Positions 44,883 through 57,233 of a DNA stretch of 64,000 nucleotides are shown here, piece after piece. A program made the translations under genes and the position numbers. The stretch spans positions 30,334,034-30,398,033 of the forward strand of contig NC_134829.1 in NCBI RefSeq assembly GCF_004210375.1. Reading direction: 5' to 3'. Source of the DNA: Tachypleus tridentatus (taxonomy: Eukaryota; Arthropoda; Merostomata; Xiphosura; Limulidae). The notes beneath the pieces were generated by a model that did no database searches, had not been told where the DNA came from, and saw nothing but the letters and a program-made list of their open reading frames with translations. Position 1 is the first letter of the stretch. Each line of letters opens with the position of its first letter.

Positions 44883-45140
44883 AGCCCGGCATGGCCAGGT
44901 GGGTTAAGGCGTTCCACTCGTAATCCGAGAGACGCGGGTTCGAATCCCCGTCGCACCAAACATGCTCGCCCTTTCAGCCGTGCGGGCGTTATAATGTTAC
45001 GGTCAATCCCACTATTCGTTGGTAAAAGAGTAGCCCAAGAGTTGGCAGTAGGTGGTGAGGACTTCCCTCTAGTCTTACGGATAGCCCTCGTGTAGCTTCG
45101 CGACAAATTCAAAACAAAAAACAACAACAACAAACAAACA
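44883..45140 (+). mobile_element. SINE-A with internal deletion and perfect TSD
   Basis: Near-consensus head (GCCCGGCATGGCCAGGTGGG), deletion in the body between GGTGGTGAGGACTT and the tail, (CAA)n/(CAAA)n end. It is flanked by the perfect 12-bp repeat GACTTCATAGAT (44871-44882, 45141-45152). Confidence 0.97.
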
Positions 45141-45152
45141 GACTTCATAGAT

Positions 45153-46153
45153 CTGTTGTATAATTACAACGTTCAAGGAACAATTACTGAGACCTCATAA
45201 AGATAGTGTGTCTCAGGAATTAATTTCTGTATTGACATTTCAATAGACCTCGTAACAATCATACACTTTATACTCTAGTCATATGCTGCCAAATTTCGCT
45301 TTCATCAGCGACTCTACAATTTTAATCTAATTTCAAATTATGTAGCCACACGCAGTACTTTCATATAAATAGAAAACGTTGGTTGTTCCGCAAGTGCACT
45401 GTTGGAGATATAAATGTTAAAGTTTACCCTCCTTTTATTTGCCGAACAACGTGGTTTAATTCGACTGGCAGTTTATTAGGGTTAATCTTTACTATTGGTT
45501 AGTGCTTCATGATCAGGTCACGCCTCTCGCACGTGCAGTGTTCTAGGATTGTTTTTATCGTAATTATTAAATGCCTCGCTAAATATTACGCTAGTTTACA
45601 GGAAGTTAATTCATAATTATATACGCGTTAGTATTTCGTTAACACGCGACGTTGCTGTGCGGTGTAAGCAATCAAGGCCTGGATAGGAGACGTTGTTAAA
45701 CAAATCGGAACTTTCGGGCCGTCTATGTCATTGAACTTCTTATTCGAGTAGGCTGACCTTAATGACAATAATTTCCTCTGAATAATTATACACCTCGAAA
45801 CGTGATATCCAATTAATATTTACTACAACAATTTTTATGCTAGTGTTAACTTATAGACGTGTCTTCCTGTCCTCCGTGTTCAAATGAAAACAATAGTAAT
45901 AGAAAAATAGACCATGTTAACTAGTGTTAAGTGAAAACTTTCGCGAGTACAAAGGAGTAAAAAATTTAGTTTTACAACCGTACGAAGGAAGTTGGCGTTT
46001 CAAATAAACAATGTAGACAAAGTGATTAGAAGAAAAAAGCATCGTATAGAAAGATGTGGCGAAACCTACTGGTAGTTTAAACAAAGTTGGAATATTACTT
46101 CAATAATAATTATAAAAATAACCTCTTATAACACTGAGGAAAAACTATCTGCT
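45153..46153. other. Unassigned sequence
   Basis: No gene or repeat recognised. Confidence 0.55.
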
Positions 46154-46160
46154 ACTAGAA

Positions 46161-46424
46161 TTTTTTTTTTTTAATTTCGCGCAAAGCTACACGTTGGCTA
46201 TCTGCGCTGGCCGTCCCTAATTTAGCAGTGTAAGACCAAGGAGAAAGCAACTAGTCATCACCACCCACCGCCAACTTTTGGGCTACTCTTTTACCAACAA
46301 ATAGTGGAATTGACTGTGACATTATAACGCCCCCACGGCTGGAAGGGCGAGCATGTTTGGCGCGACGGGGATGCGAACCCGCGACCCTCAGATTACGAGT
46401 CGAACGCCTTAACCCACCTGGCCC
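46161..46424 (-). mobile_element. SINE-A, nearly complete
   Basis: Reverse-strand copy with a T-run tail, full body and head to CACCTGGCCC. ACTAGAA at 46154-46160 and 46425-46431 may be a short TSD. Confidence 0.93.
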
Positions 46425-46469
46425 ACTAGAAAAAATGCAAATATTTCTGAGTAATTTGAGGGTGATGAT

Positions 46470-46553
46470 TGTTAATACAGGGTTCAATTTTCCTGCAGTG
46501 GAGACACTAGAAAACCCGATGTGGCCTTGCTCTATAAAAAGTAAAAAAAAAAC
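46470..46553 (+). mobile_element. SINE-B, diverged
   Basis: B-box remnant GGGTTCAATTTTCC and tail CCCGATGTGGCCTTGCTCTA with an A-rich end. Confidence 0.75.
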
Positions 46554-47077
46554 CATTCAATATAATGTTTACAATTTCTTTTAAATTATAGGATAAAAAT
46601 AAAATATCGTAAGTGTTTGTTTGCTTATTTTTATTACTAAATGGAAACAGTTTGCACGGAAAAATATTCCTTCCTATTTCAAAGAAGATTTTTTCAAGAT
46701 AAAGAGAAGTCTGAATGTCCTTTAATGAGTGGAAAACGTGTCGAATGATTTCCAATATGAAAGAAAGGGGTGTTGGTTATGAACTTGGAAAAGGCTGCTA
46801 CAGCCAGTAATAAGGAAAAGAAAGAACTTGATAGATAAATATTTGCATATTTCTGAAATCATTACAGCAAATAATCATAATGCTTCTTTCTTCTATAATA
46901 CATAGTAATATCAATTTATTTTAAATACATGCTTTAAGTGTTCTGCATGTTAGGCTTAGCTTTACTATCTTTGGTAGGTTAAGCTGATGTTAAGTACGAT
47001 AGTTAAGATCGTGTCTATTATCTATACACTTTCATACGAAATCCGTTATATATATATTATTGTTCTTTCGTCTCATA
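46554..47077. other. Unassigned sequence
   Basis: Nothing recognised. Confidence 0.55.
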
Positions 47078-47350
47078 AGCGCGTAATTCAGTTATTTATG
47101 GTTATTTCTAAACGTCCTTTGGACATAATATGAGTTAGTAAGTGTCTTTAGATAGTTCATTTTTTCCATGTTATAAATGTGTAATTCAGTTATTTGACGA
47201 TTATTCCTGAATCTTTCTTGGCATAATATGAACTAACAAATGTGCTAGATAATCATTATCCGATAGTTTAAGCGTGTGATTCAGTCTACAGTTATTTCTA
47301 AACCTTTTGCTTTTTGATCATGGTATGAGTTAGTCAACGTGTTTAGCACA
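47078..47350. repeat. ~95-bp degenerate tandem repeat, 3 copies
   Basis: GTGTAATTCAGTTATTT-type starts at about 47082, 47178 and 47272, each followed by TTATTTCTAAAC/TTATTCCTGAAT and CATAATATGAGTTAGT-like blocks. Confidence 0.8.
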
Positions 47351-47449
47351 ATTATGCTTGTGACGTACAAACTAATGATTCTGCAGACTTGGATCCAGAA
47401 AGAAAAAAAGTTTTAACTCATCTCTTTACCCTATTCTCCCTTTCATAAC

Positions 47450-47661
47450 ATGCTCGCCCTCCCAGCCGTGGGGGCGTTATAATGTGACGGTCAATCCCAC
47501 TTTTCGTTGGTAAAAGAGTAGCCCAAGAGTTGGCGGTGGGTGGTGATGGCTAGCTGCCTTCCCTCTAGTCTTACACTTCTAAATTAGGGACGGCTAGCAC
47601 AGATAGCCCTCGAGTAGCTTTGTGCGAAATTCTAAAAAAAAAAACCAAAAAAAAACACAAA
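47450..47661 (+). mobile_element. SINE-A, 5'-truncated, perfect TSD
   Basis: Begins after the tRNA head at ATGCTCGCCCTCCCAGCCG and ends in an A-rich tail, flanked by the perfect 12-bp repeat CCCTTTCATAAC (47438-47449, 47662-47673). Confidence 0.97.
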
Positions 47662-47884
47662 CCCTTTCATAACGATGGAAGAAAATATTTTTATCTATAA
47701 TAGGAACAGGTGTTGTATCACAGCCTTTTGTTTTTTACATGTAGGAATGTCCTATCGTGTCTAAAAATTTAAAAACTATTATGTCTAAGTGAAAGAGAAA
47801 TTTCTTGACGAAATTTCTTCGATAAACAAGTTGCCTTTTAAGCACACAGATAGACTGTGTTTAGTTTTATTTCTTCGAGCTGTG

Positions 47885-48090
47885 AAGGAAAAAGAAAGAT
47901 TCTGCGCATAAGCCGGGCGGAGCTTTAGTCACAGAAGAGCTCCCGCTGGGCTGTGAATAATAGGCTCGGACTAGCCGGCAGCGCCGCTTGCTTTCCCGGA
48001 AACTGGAAATGGCGACCGGGCCGGAACTGACGGAAATGGAGACAAGCCGGTCGGTTCCCATCAATCAGAAGGGATTGGCGTAGTTAAGTA
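47885..48090 (+). promoter_or_regulatory. GC/CpG-rich block, candidate promoter or 5' UTR
   Basis: Locally high GC with CpGs (AGCCGGGCGGAGC, AGCCGGCAGCGCCGC, ACCGGGCCGGAAC). CCCGGAAAC (ETS-like) is followed by AAATGGCGACC, which matches both a YY1 core and a fair translation start at 48009. That ATG opens 24 codons (begins MATGPELTEMETS) before a stop. It may be a short upstream ORF, a first exon or simply a GC-rich patch. Confidence 0.35.
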
Positions 48091-48384
48091 AAGCTATCCA
48101 TTGCAGTTCTTGGCTTTAGCCTTCTCAGTTGATGCATGTAGCATATACAGTAAGCTCGTGCAATGATATTATAATCATCTGAATATCGACGGGTTTTCAT
48201 AGTTTTTTTTACTACCTCACTACGACAGTGATGCCCTTTCAGAAGGAGGTTTGGACAGGTTATCCCGTCTTGTTAGACAAATATCAAATATTAATAACAA
48301 AGTCAGTAGGAATAGTTCCTTTGTTTCACTGCACATTTCTAACCTTAGAAACAAATATCACGACTTGTTCAACTCTTGTTGTAA

Positions 48385-48500
48385 TTCAAAGCGGCATGTC
48401 TTCGGATTTACAACCCTAAAATCAGAGGTTCGATTCTCCTCCATGTACAGAGCAGATAGCTCGGTGTGGCTTTGCTCTAAGAAAAACACACAAACGCACT
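48385..48500 (+). mobile_element. SINE-B
   Basis: Head AAAGCGGCATGTCTTCGGAT, B box GGTTCGATTCTCC, tail AGCTCGGTGTGGCTTTGC and CA end. Confidence 0.9.
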
Positions 48501-48623
48501 TGTAATTCTCTACCGAATATAGTAGTGTTTAAGTTTACCCCACAGCTGGCTCTACAAACCTTAACACAGGAATTTTAGAAAAGTTAAGTTTGCCGTGTGT
48601 GCGTAATAAAACGATTTTTAATC

Positions 48624-49100
48624 AGATAAGGAAGTTTAGATACTACAAGACATCTATTAGTTCAAGGTAATGAAGTTTAGATACTACAAGACGTCTATTA
48701 ATTACAACATAATGTAGTTTAGATAGAACAAGACGTCTATTAATTCAAGATAATATAGTTTAGATACTATAAGACGTTTATTAATTTAAGATAATGAAGT
48801 TCGGATACTACAAGACGTCAATAAATTTAAGATTTTGAAGTATACATACTACAAGACGCCTATTAATTCAATATAAAGATGTTTAGATACTACAAGATAT
48901 CTATTAATTCAAGATAATGAAGATTAGATACTACAAAACGTCCATTCATTCAAAATAATGAAATTTAGATACTATAAGGTGTCTATTAATTCATGATAAT
49001 GTAGTTTAGATACTACAAGACGTCTATTAGTTCAAGATAATGACGTTTAGATATTACAAGATGTCTATTAATTCAAGATAATGACGTTTAGTAACTCTAA
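48624..49100. repeat. 41-bp minisatellite, about 11 copies
   Basis: Unit with core GTTTAGATACTACAAGACGT then CTATTAATTCAAGATAATGAA. Copies vary by single bases; degenerate traces continue to about 49290. Confidence 0.93.
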
Positions 49101-49329
49101 AAGATTATCTAGTGTGAGATAACGAATTTGGTACTCTGAAGTATATTCTGCCTCTGAATACTGAGCTCAAGTACTCTAGAACATGTTTTTTCACAATAAT
49201 GGAGTTGATATACTCCACAGGAAACACTAATTCAAGTTTAGATATTTTAAAACACGTACAAGTTCAAGATAACGATGTTTACATACTCCCAGACCTGTGC
49301 TGATTTACGTTTAGGATGTTTTAGTGTGA

Positions 49330-49415
49330 TCTTTACAATGGGCCACCGCGAATAATGAAACCTGAGTTTCAGCCTTTTAAACCTTGAACTCATAGCTGAG
49401 CCGCCGGGAAAGTCC
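49330..49415 (-). mobile_element. SINE-C relic
   Basis: Reverse-strand fragment: TTTACAATGGGCCACCGCGA, GAAACCTGAGTTTCAGC and AGCTGAGCCGCCGGG. Confidence 0.65.
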
Positions 49416-50378
49416 TAAGATAAACAGATTAAAAAAAAGCACTGAACAACAACAAAAAAGTGAACGTGCACTTTTTCTCGAGACTCTTGTCTTCAGTTAA
49501 TGACGTATCACACTGCATAAGTGTTTTATTCACGTGCTCCATGAGAAACACCAGCAGCACTAGTAGAAAGGCGAGTCCGAAACTTACTCACAAAACTTTG
49601 TGTAATATTAAACACAAAATCATGTAATAACCAGCAGAAGTAATCATCTCCCAGAGTTGAAAAAGAAATAATAATAAAATATCTTAACAAAATGTGTCTG
49701 TTAAAGTTATTGAAATAAACGAAGTTTCCTCATCCCTCCGACAATAAAACAGCACATGTTGTTACAAGAAGTATTTGGAATATGTATAAAACCGAAAAAT
49801 AAATAATTAGTGTTGGTATATGATGAAGGTAATCACGTTTTAGTAGAATATAATGTTCCAGTTCACGTGCAAGCTGCTTATAAAACTACGTCATCACTGA
49901 TCTTACTCAGTCTGAAAGTGAAAATTATCGGTTGTCCAACACAATAATTCCCTTCGTGAAAAGCTTTTTGTACGCTTTGCTAAGAGCAAGAATGTTTGGA
50001 AATAAGTTGGTACGAAAGTGTATCCTGAATTTTTTACACAAGAGCTATGTGTGCTAGTAATTTCTAATTATTAAACTATGCGTGTTCAAACTGCGAGTTT
50101 GGGAGACATCTTGGAGTAGAGGACGCAAAGGCGATCTAACTAGGTTCGTGAATGATAAGTCGTATTATAGTTTTTAATACTTTTACCTTGAATATAATTA
50201 TTTATGTAAAACTGTATTGTCTTAGCAAGAAATGTACTCAATTTACCTTTTTTTTTTATGTACCTGAAAACATGAAGGTCATGCACTGTTGTTGTTTAAC
50301 TTTAGGTGAACGAAAGGAGATCCCAGTTAATTAATATTACTAGAACACCTTGTTCATTGTTGTTGTTTTGCATAAGGA
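49416..50378. other. Unassigned sequence
   Basis: No gene or repeat recognised. Confidence 0.55.
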
Positions 50379-50492
50379 AGCCCTTGATATGTCTACGAAC
50401 TTATACCGCTAAAAACAGGGTTTCGATACCCGTGGTGGGCAGTGCACAGATAACTCGTTGTGTAGCTCTGTGCTTAATAACAAACAAGAACT
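50379..50492 (+). mobile_element. SINE-C
   Basis: Head from AAGCCCTTGATATGTCTACG, B-box region GGTTTCGATACCCGTGGTG, tail GTTGTGTAGCTCTGTGCTTA and AAC end. Confidence 0.9.
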
Positions 50493-51541
50493 ACATAAGG
50501 ATGTGAAACAGAATATATGTGTTAAACTTGTGATAAGATTAGTTGATATCATTCACTTCTATCTCTAATCAAATGATATCTAATTCATAGTCTTGTAACA
50601 CCCGGATTGAGAAACATGCCAAATACAGGGCCACGCCCGACCCATCAACTGTATAAATAAAACGTAAAACATTCAAATATTTGCTCTTCTTTAAAGCAAG
50701 CATGTATCATCTACTCGATTTTACTGAAATTCTCCTTGATTATTCGTCTTCTATTTGGACTAACCGAACTATTTTTAACCGCGGCATTGTGGCTCAAAGA
50801 ATGTCTCTGCGTTTTTCAAGTACAAACTTTTAGCTCATATCTCCCATATTTTTTAACCAATTTAAGATAAAATTATAGTTTCGGATACAATGAGAGTTTT
50901 CAATTGGTATGTTTGATCACGTACATAATCTAATCCTGCATAAAAGAATTTCAATTTGAAGATAGGTCGGTAGAGGTCTTGACGAGTAATAAAACTGAAT
51001 CCGGTATACGCGTGTCTCATGCTTCGAATTGCTGGCATAAAAAATACAACTAATAAAAATTAAAAAAAAAAATCCTATAGGTTAATTTTCTCTGATCCTG
51101 CCAAATAGAATTTCAAATGGTGTGGCTATTGAGGATACCCCTCTTGTTTTGTTGTCTTTTCCGCCCATCCAATCGAAATATTGTTCTACTACAAACACTG
51201 TAGAGGTAAGTAAACAATACGTATATCTATGTAAATATTGCTTTAAAAGTATCATTCTTAAACTGAATTACTTATCGTATATTAATCTACATTTTCATCA
51301 GTCTAATATGCTATTAATAAAAGAATTAGAATAATCACTGAGTGCGGAGTGTTGATTTTATAAGAATATAGATCTGCTTGCTTACACACAACTCATTTGA
51401 AATATTTTGGTGAATGTTAACTTCCAATCAAAGAAAGATACCTACATAGATTAAAACTGATGTGTGTGTGTGTGTGTGTATACACGAAGTAATTATAATA
51501 TGAAATTAAGTATTATGCTCAACCTATATAACTTACAGTTT
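50493..51541. other. Unassigned sequence
   Basis: No gene recognised; a short (TG)n run is at about 51462-51479. Confidence 0.55.
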
Positions 51542-51630
51542 TGTCCCTGGTAAGTCAGCGATAAATTGATGACTTTACAACCCTAAAATATGGGGTTTAA
51601 TTCCCCGTTGTGGTTTTATTCTAAAGTAGC
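51542..51630 (+). mobile_element. SINE-B relic
   Basis: Diverged head and B box (GGGGTTTAATTCCCCGTTG) with a truncated tail TTTTATTCTAAAG. Confidence 0.65.
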
Positions 51631-51729
51631 CTTATAATTATTATAAAACATCGCTGTTTAAGTTTGTGCACTCTCTATTAACACCATTTTCATCAGTAAA
51701 TGTTAAATTCTGGAGCCAGATTTATTTTG

Positions 51730-52117
51730 TTGCTAAGTTCCAGAACCTCAAATACTACTCTATGAACACAGGTGTTTTCGTTGTTGTTTTAAAGTACAGT
51801 ATTTCGGTGTTAAACAGGTCTATTTATTTGCCTACAGATTAACACTGTAAACATAGCTTAACTTACTCCTGATGACGAGAAACCTATTTGAAGTAACTGT
51901 CTTTGTCAACCTGAAAAGGTCGAAACGTTGTTCTGTGCTTTTAGTTAAAATGTTTAATATCCATACCAATCGCCTTTAGATCTGCTTAATGTTTCTCCTC
52001 GTATATTTACCTCTGTTTTTAAGCAACAGAATCTCAGTGTTAACCTCTGGATACAGGTCTGTTTATCGCTGTTTTTAAGTCGTGAAACCTCGGTGTTATT
52101 CTTTAGATATAGGTCTT
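51730..52117. repeat. ~60-bp degenerate repeat split by a PLE relic
   Basis: Four related units share GTTTTTAAG..CAG.A..CTC.GTGTTA and a terminal TACAGGTCT-like motif (about 51780, 52020, 52075 and a weak one at 51735). The 51865-51975 relic interrupts them. Confidence 0.6.
51865..51975 (+). pseudogene. Penelope-like element 3'-end relic
   Basis: Contains CCTGATGACGAGAAACC and AAAAGGTCGAAACGTTGTTC, which recall the segment just 3' of the GIY-YIG domain of Penelope-like retroelements, followed by an ACATACC-like end. No other part of the element is present. The call rests on motif recognition only. Confidence 0.5.
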
Positions 52118-52299
52118 AAAAGTCATACCACAAACTGGAATGCACGAAAAGTAGCAAGTTGTAGTGCTACAAATGTTTGTGCCATGTAGAGTCATAGGGT
52201 AGCACAGAATATTTCTGTATTCCCATACAGAGAGTGACGTATGAATACCCCTTTATAATGAAAATTGTAAAATATTAAAAAAAAATTCTTTTCGAATAT

Positions 52300-52445
52300 T
52301 CATACAAAGTAAATCGAGAGCTATCTGCGTAAATTTAAGCTGATTCGAGATGAGACACCCACTCCGTAGCGTCCATCACTAACTTTTGGGCTATCGTTTG
52401 ACCGCCACATTTATTATTCGCGGAAGGCATTTTTATTTTTTTATA
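52300..52445 (-). mobile_element. SINE-A relic
   Basis: Diverged reverse-strand traces: AATCGAGAGCTATCTGCGTA, CCATCACTAACTTTTGGGCT and TTTGACCGCCACATTTAT. Confidence 0.6.
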
Positions 52446-55400
52446 CGGTAACTGGACACTAACACTAAACCATCAGGTTCAAAGTCCGGCTCTGTATCTA
52501 TTCCAGCACATTCGACACAAACTATTCCCAAATTTATTGTTTGTGGTCTAGTAGCATCTATATGAAGATTCTTTATTAATTTTTATCTTTTTTTCGAGTT
52601 TTGTTCTTGCGTTTGTTTTTTCACAAACATTTTAAAGGAAACCTATTATTTCAGTACTAAGTGAATGGGGCAGTGTTTGTTGCAAAAAAATATTAAATCT
52701 AAAGAACTAGTTATAAACACGTGTACAATACTTCAAATATCTATCTGTACTATTATTTTCGTATGGTGGATCGAGCTATAAAATGATTATCAGCCAATGC
52801 TGCCAAAAACTATGATGGCTCTGCCATCTAGTGTTTCAATATATAAAATTAAAAAAAAAAAGACTGATGACGCTTCCTCTAGCAGCAATAATAATACTAT
52901 TTTTAATAGTAGCACCTTTTTACAACTAACAAACTCTGATGAACCTGTGTGGAAACATTAAATGTTTTAGTAACTTTATTTTATGATAAAACCTCTCTAA
53001 TCAAAACACATTAGGTATGGCAAAAAAGAATCGAACTCGACTTAAAAGGAATGAAATCAAAATAGGCGACCAAACTGGTAACTACAGTTACAGCATTAAT
53101 AAGAACTTTACAGCAAATATTCATTCATCAACTAATTAGTTAGGCCGTGTATTTTAGTTCAACCATAATCATGACCCTAGCTGAACAAAAAATAATGCAG
53201 CCTGGCAAACTAGTGAATGAATATATACACAAACTTATCGAAGTTGTTAGGTAATATCTTTGTTTGTATACCACCAAGTAAAGGAATATTTGGCTACGGA
53301 TATCTAGACATTTATTGGTAAAATTCTAGGCACTGATCGTTGGTATATTTTGAAAGAAAAAACGTATTAGTTATTCACCAAAGAATGAATCTCGGGAGAT
53401 GAAATACTGGTCAGATCAAAGAGTAAAAGGGGAGAAAACATGTTCACGAATATGTACAGCATAGAAATGTTTGTGAATCATAGTCCTGTTCTTTTATAAG
53501 ATGGCGATATTCCTCATGCTGCTTACTTTTCATTATGATGTCATGACATCAACTTTGGTTTTCTTAATATTACTGTGCTGACATGTCACTATCATTCCAA
53601 ACTCACGTTTTAAAATATTTGGATGTATATACAACAGGTGAAATGTATTTTGGTGGATAAATATTATCAAAAAATAATATTGAATACTGTGAGTGTGCAA
53701 GTGATTTTAATATCCAAATTAACTTTTTGCTTATATCATAATAAAGTTTCTCAGTTCATCCTCTAAAATACTAAAGGCCACAGCTTAAAATCTTCAAAAT
53801 CATGGACACAGACAATGAAAAACAATACATTCACACTACCTGACACTGGAGACTCAATAATTAATAGTAAAACCTGTGATTACAACATGAAATCACAATT
53901 ATTGAATTAACTAATACATTTTTAAAATTCACACAAATGCTCCAAGCAAGCTTCACTTCAAACATTGGATTATGTATTGTTTTAGAAAATACTTTATATT
54001 ATTGTTAAGAGTTTCATAAATTTAGAAATGTGAATTAAATATAAGTACAATTTATGTATTCCTTTTCTAATGAAACAGTATTTAATTTAAAATAAACAAC
54101 AAATAAATAAGACAAAAAATTCTGGAAACATTGTAATTTATTTTTGGATTTAGACTATTTTTGTACAACAAACAGATTAAGCAAATTTTGTAAGTAGTCT
54201 TAGAATCCAAATTTTAGGGCACCTTTCTCAAAGTATTAATTTAAAAGTTTTCATACATGCAAGGTTCTCACTTCTGTCATTTCAGAAGCAGTGTACACCT
54301 CAGGTTGTTTGGGGAAGAAAAAACAATTGACATTGTCAATGATTTTCTTTTTCAAAGACTCAAAATATTTTCCTTCAAAGATCCTATGATTCTAAACATG
54401 TGGAATCTTGGCTTGGAAAAAGGAACAAAGATATATTTAGACCATTTGTGAAGTACCAAATTCATGCAATTTTTTGTTTATCAGAAACACGAGGCTTGGA
54501 TTACATCTATTTTTCTCCCTGTGATAAAGACCTCAGACTTTGTGAAACAACAAATAAACAATAAAATGCTAGTAATTTATTACACCACACTAAGTTGAAA
54601 TGACATTGAATAAAGTACAAGATACAAACAAAAATACTGAGTGCTTTGAAATAAAACTGTATTAATAACATTGTTTTCTATGATCAAACCTTTGCAATGA
54701 ACTTAATGTCATCTATGTTATCACATCAGGGTGGCAAGGCTAAGAAACCAGCTGGGTTTCAATGCTGCTATATTATTACATTAGGCTCAGGTTACAAGAA
54801 GTCTAGGAACTGTGTTATAGTGCTACAAATGTCCAGAGACTGCTTTAAAGAACTTCACCGAGTGAAAACAAAAGGTGCTATATCAGAACCAATTAAATGG
54901 CCAAACAAAATTCAGTGTTTCAGTACCGATTGTGGTATCCTTCTTCCCTGTCCACAAAGATGCATTCTGAGCGAGTCTTGAACAACCTGGTAATGTCCAT
55001 TTTCAATAAACAGCTCAAAACAAAATAGTCAAGTTCTACTAGGCAAAGATATGCTAGCAACATAATTGCATGATGGTTTGTTAAACATTGACTTCTTATG
55101 CCATCTGTTATCAATGTTTCCCAATATTTTGGCTTTAGATAGAGCATCAATCATTTGAATAAATGTGTTTATATTCAATTAGAAATCAACAGCATTCTTG
55201 TTTTACTAAATATTCCACTGACACTAAACAGTAAGTTATAAAAAAAATACATTTGCAAAGAATGTTTCTACAAATAACTGGTAAGTATGACTTAAGAAAA
55301 CAAAGTGATGTAATAAAAACACAATAAAGTTTTAAAATAACAATTTAGTTCTAATTAATAACAAATATCATGTACAAGTTCTGTAAGTCTGACCACCTAA

Positions 55401-56733
55401 ATTTTACATGCTGAAAAATTCCATGTATTTTTTTTCAGCAAGCTAACTCTAAATTACCTCCTTCTGCAGTTAACATTAAAAAAATAATATTAACTCAATA
55501 CAGTTCACACTTCACTCCTATTGTTTTTGTTGTAACAATATAATCTTCTCAGCTGTTTAGTCCTTGTTATTTACAAACAGTAAACATTGACAAGAGTTAA
55601 CCCATTCATCAAAACACAATCCATATCTTACAAAGGTTATTACACAATTCCAAGAAAAATAAAAAATTAATTTTGATACTGGAAACCTAATAAATTCTAT
55701 TATTTTATTCTGGTTTCTACACTAACACAGAACTTGCTCTCTCTTTCTCCTTAAATATCTGTAACACATTCATTCCCAGGAAAGTCCAATATACTTATAT
55801 CATCACAAAAAATATGCCATTCTTAACAAACAGGTTAAATTTGAGCAAATGTCTTTAGAGTCTAGACCAACAAAGTTAACACTAAACCACGTCTGCATTT
55901 TCAGAGTTCATATCAAACTTAAAAAAGTGTCTCACCTCTTGTTTTAGATACAACAGTTTTATTACCACACAAGACTTTTTTTTAGCAAATTGTATTAACG
56001 TATCTAAAAACATTTTGCTTTCCTCTTTTCCACATCTGATTGTAATGAAAGGGGAAAAAAAATAGTATCAAGCTCTTCAACAAAGTTTCCATTTTAAGGA
56101 AGTTTCAAAATTAATGCTGTCATCATAAGCATCAATTTCATATATCTTACCACTGGGTTTTGTACCTAATGCAACCTTTCCAATGGTTATTTAACATCTA
56201 GCATTTGTATATATTTTTTAATTACACTTAATATAAAGAAAATGTTGGACGATCCTTGATTTTCAAGGATTGTGCAACCAGCTAAGTAAAGCACCTGACA
56301 TTGCACAAGAATAAGCAACACAAAAATTACACAAAATATACGAAAGATAATTATATACAGGCCAAATATTTTTTTTTTGTCATTAGCACATATGTCACTC
56401 TCTTTTTCACAACAGCATAACAGACCTAAGTTTACAAACAGTTATTTGGAACAAGAATAGTTCACCTCTTGGTGCTTCTACATCCATAAATATTGCTTAA
56501 TTTCAAGGATACATTTTATATTAAAAATATATTCTTAATTGCTGCATCTTGATACATTTACCTGTATTAACACAGTACCCAACATTAATTACAAGCATAC
56601 TTGCAGTTCCCAAATAATTATTTAACACTAATTCACACTGTCCTCTCTTCATTCATTTTCTCTGATAATACCCAAAATAAAAACATATGGACTGTTGCAC
56701 TCATAAGAGGTTTACTACACTTTCGAACTACAG

Positions 56734-56752
56734 CACACACACACACACACAC
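56734..56752. repeat. (AC)n microsatellite
   Basis: About 9 CA units. Confidence 0.95.
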
Positions 56753-56915
56753 TGGTGGTAAATTATATGCAGTATCATACAGAATTTGGCCTCACTTTTT
56801 AAACAAAGTAACTTCAACACAGAAGGACTTGTACTTTTAATACAATTTACAATTTAAGAATAGTTCATACAGAAATATTCAATCAACAGTAGTAATGGAA
56901 GCTAATGTTTCATAG

Positions 56916-56916
<1 letters not shown>

Positions 56917-56970
<54 letters not shown>
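56917..56970. repeat. (TG)n microsatellite
   Basis: About 27 uninterrupted TG units, probably polymorphic. Confidence 0.97.
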
Positions 56971-56973
<3 letters not shown>

Positions 56974-57184
56974 CTAACTAGAAGCAAGCAAACCATTTCT
57001 TCCACTGGATTTTTGGGAAATTTCCTTTCATATGAATACAATAAAAATTCTTATTAGCATTACAGCAGATATATTAATAACCACATATGTATAAGAGTAT
57101 GTAATTTCCATTTTGAAATATTTGCAGACAAGTAGTTGGAGAATTGCTAAATTTAACCTTGTACTTTATAACAACTGAAAAGTA

Positions 57185-57185
<1 letters not shown>

Positions 57186-57230
<45 letters not shown>
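57186..57230. repeat. (TG)n microsatellite
   Basis: About 22 uninterrupted TG units, 215 bp from the previous one. Confidence 0.97.

Positions 57231-57233
<3 letters not shown>

Noticed and set aside
44831-45148. Frames of 82-105 codons over SINE-A copies (also at 46251-46556, 36779-36979, 13709-13951)
   Set aside because: The same peptide appears wherever a SINE-A lies in that orientation; it is translation of the SINE.
54697-54981. 94-codon plus-strand frame
   Set aside because: No recognisable domain; it lies opposite the probable 3' UTR of the HECT gene and has no splice or promoter context.
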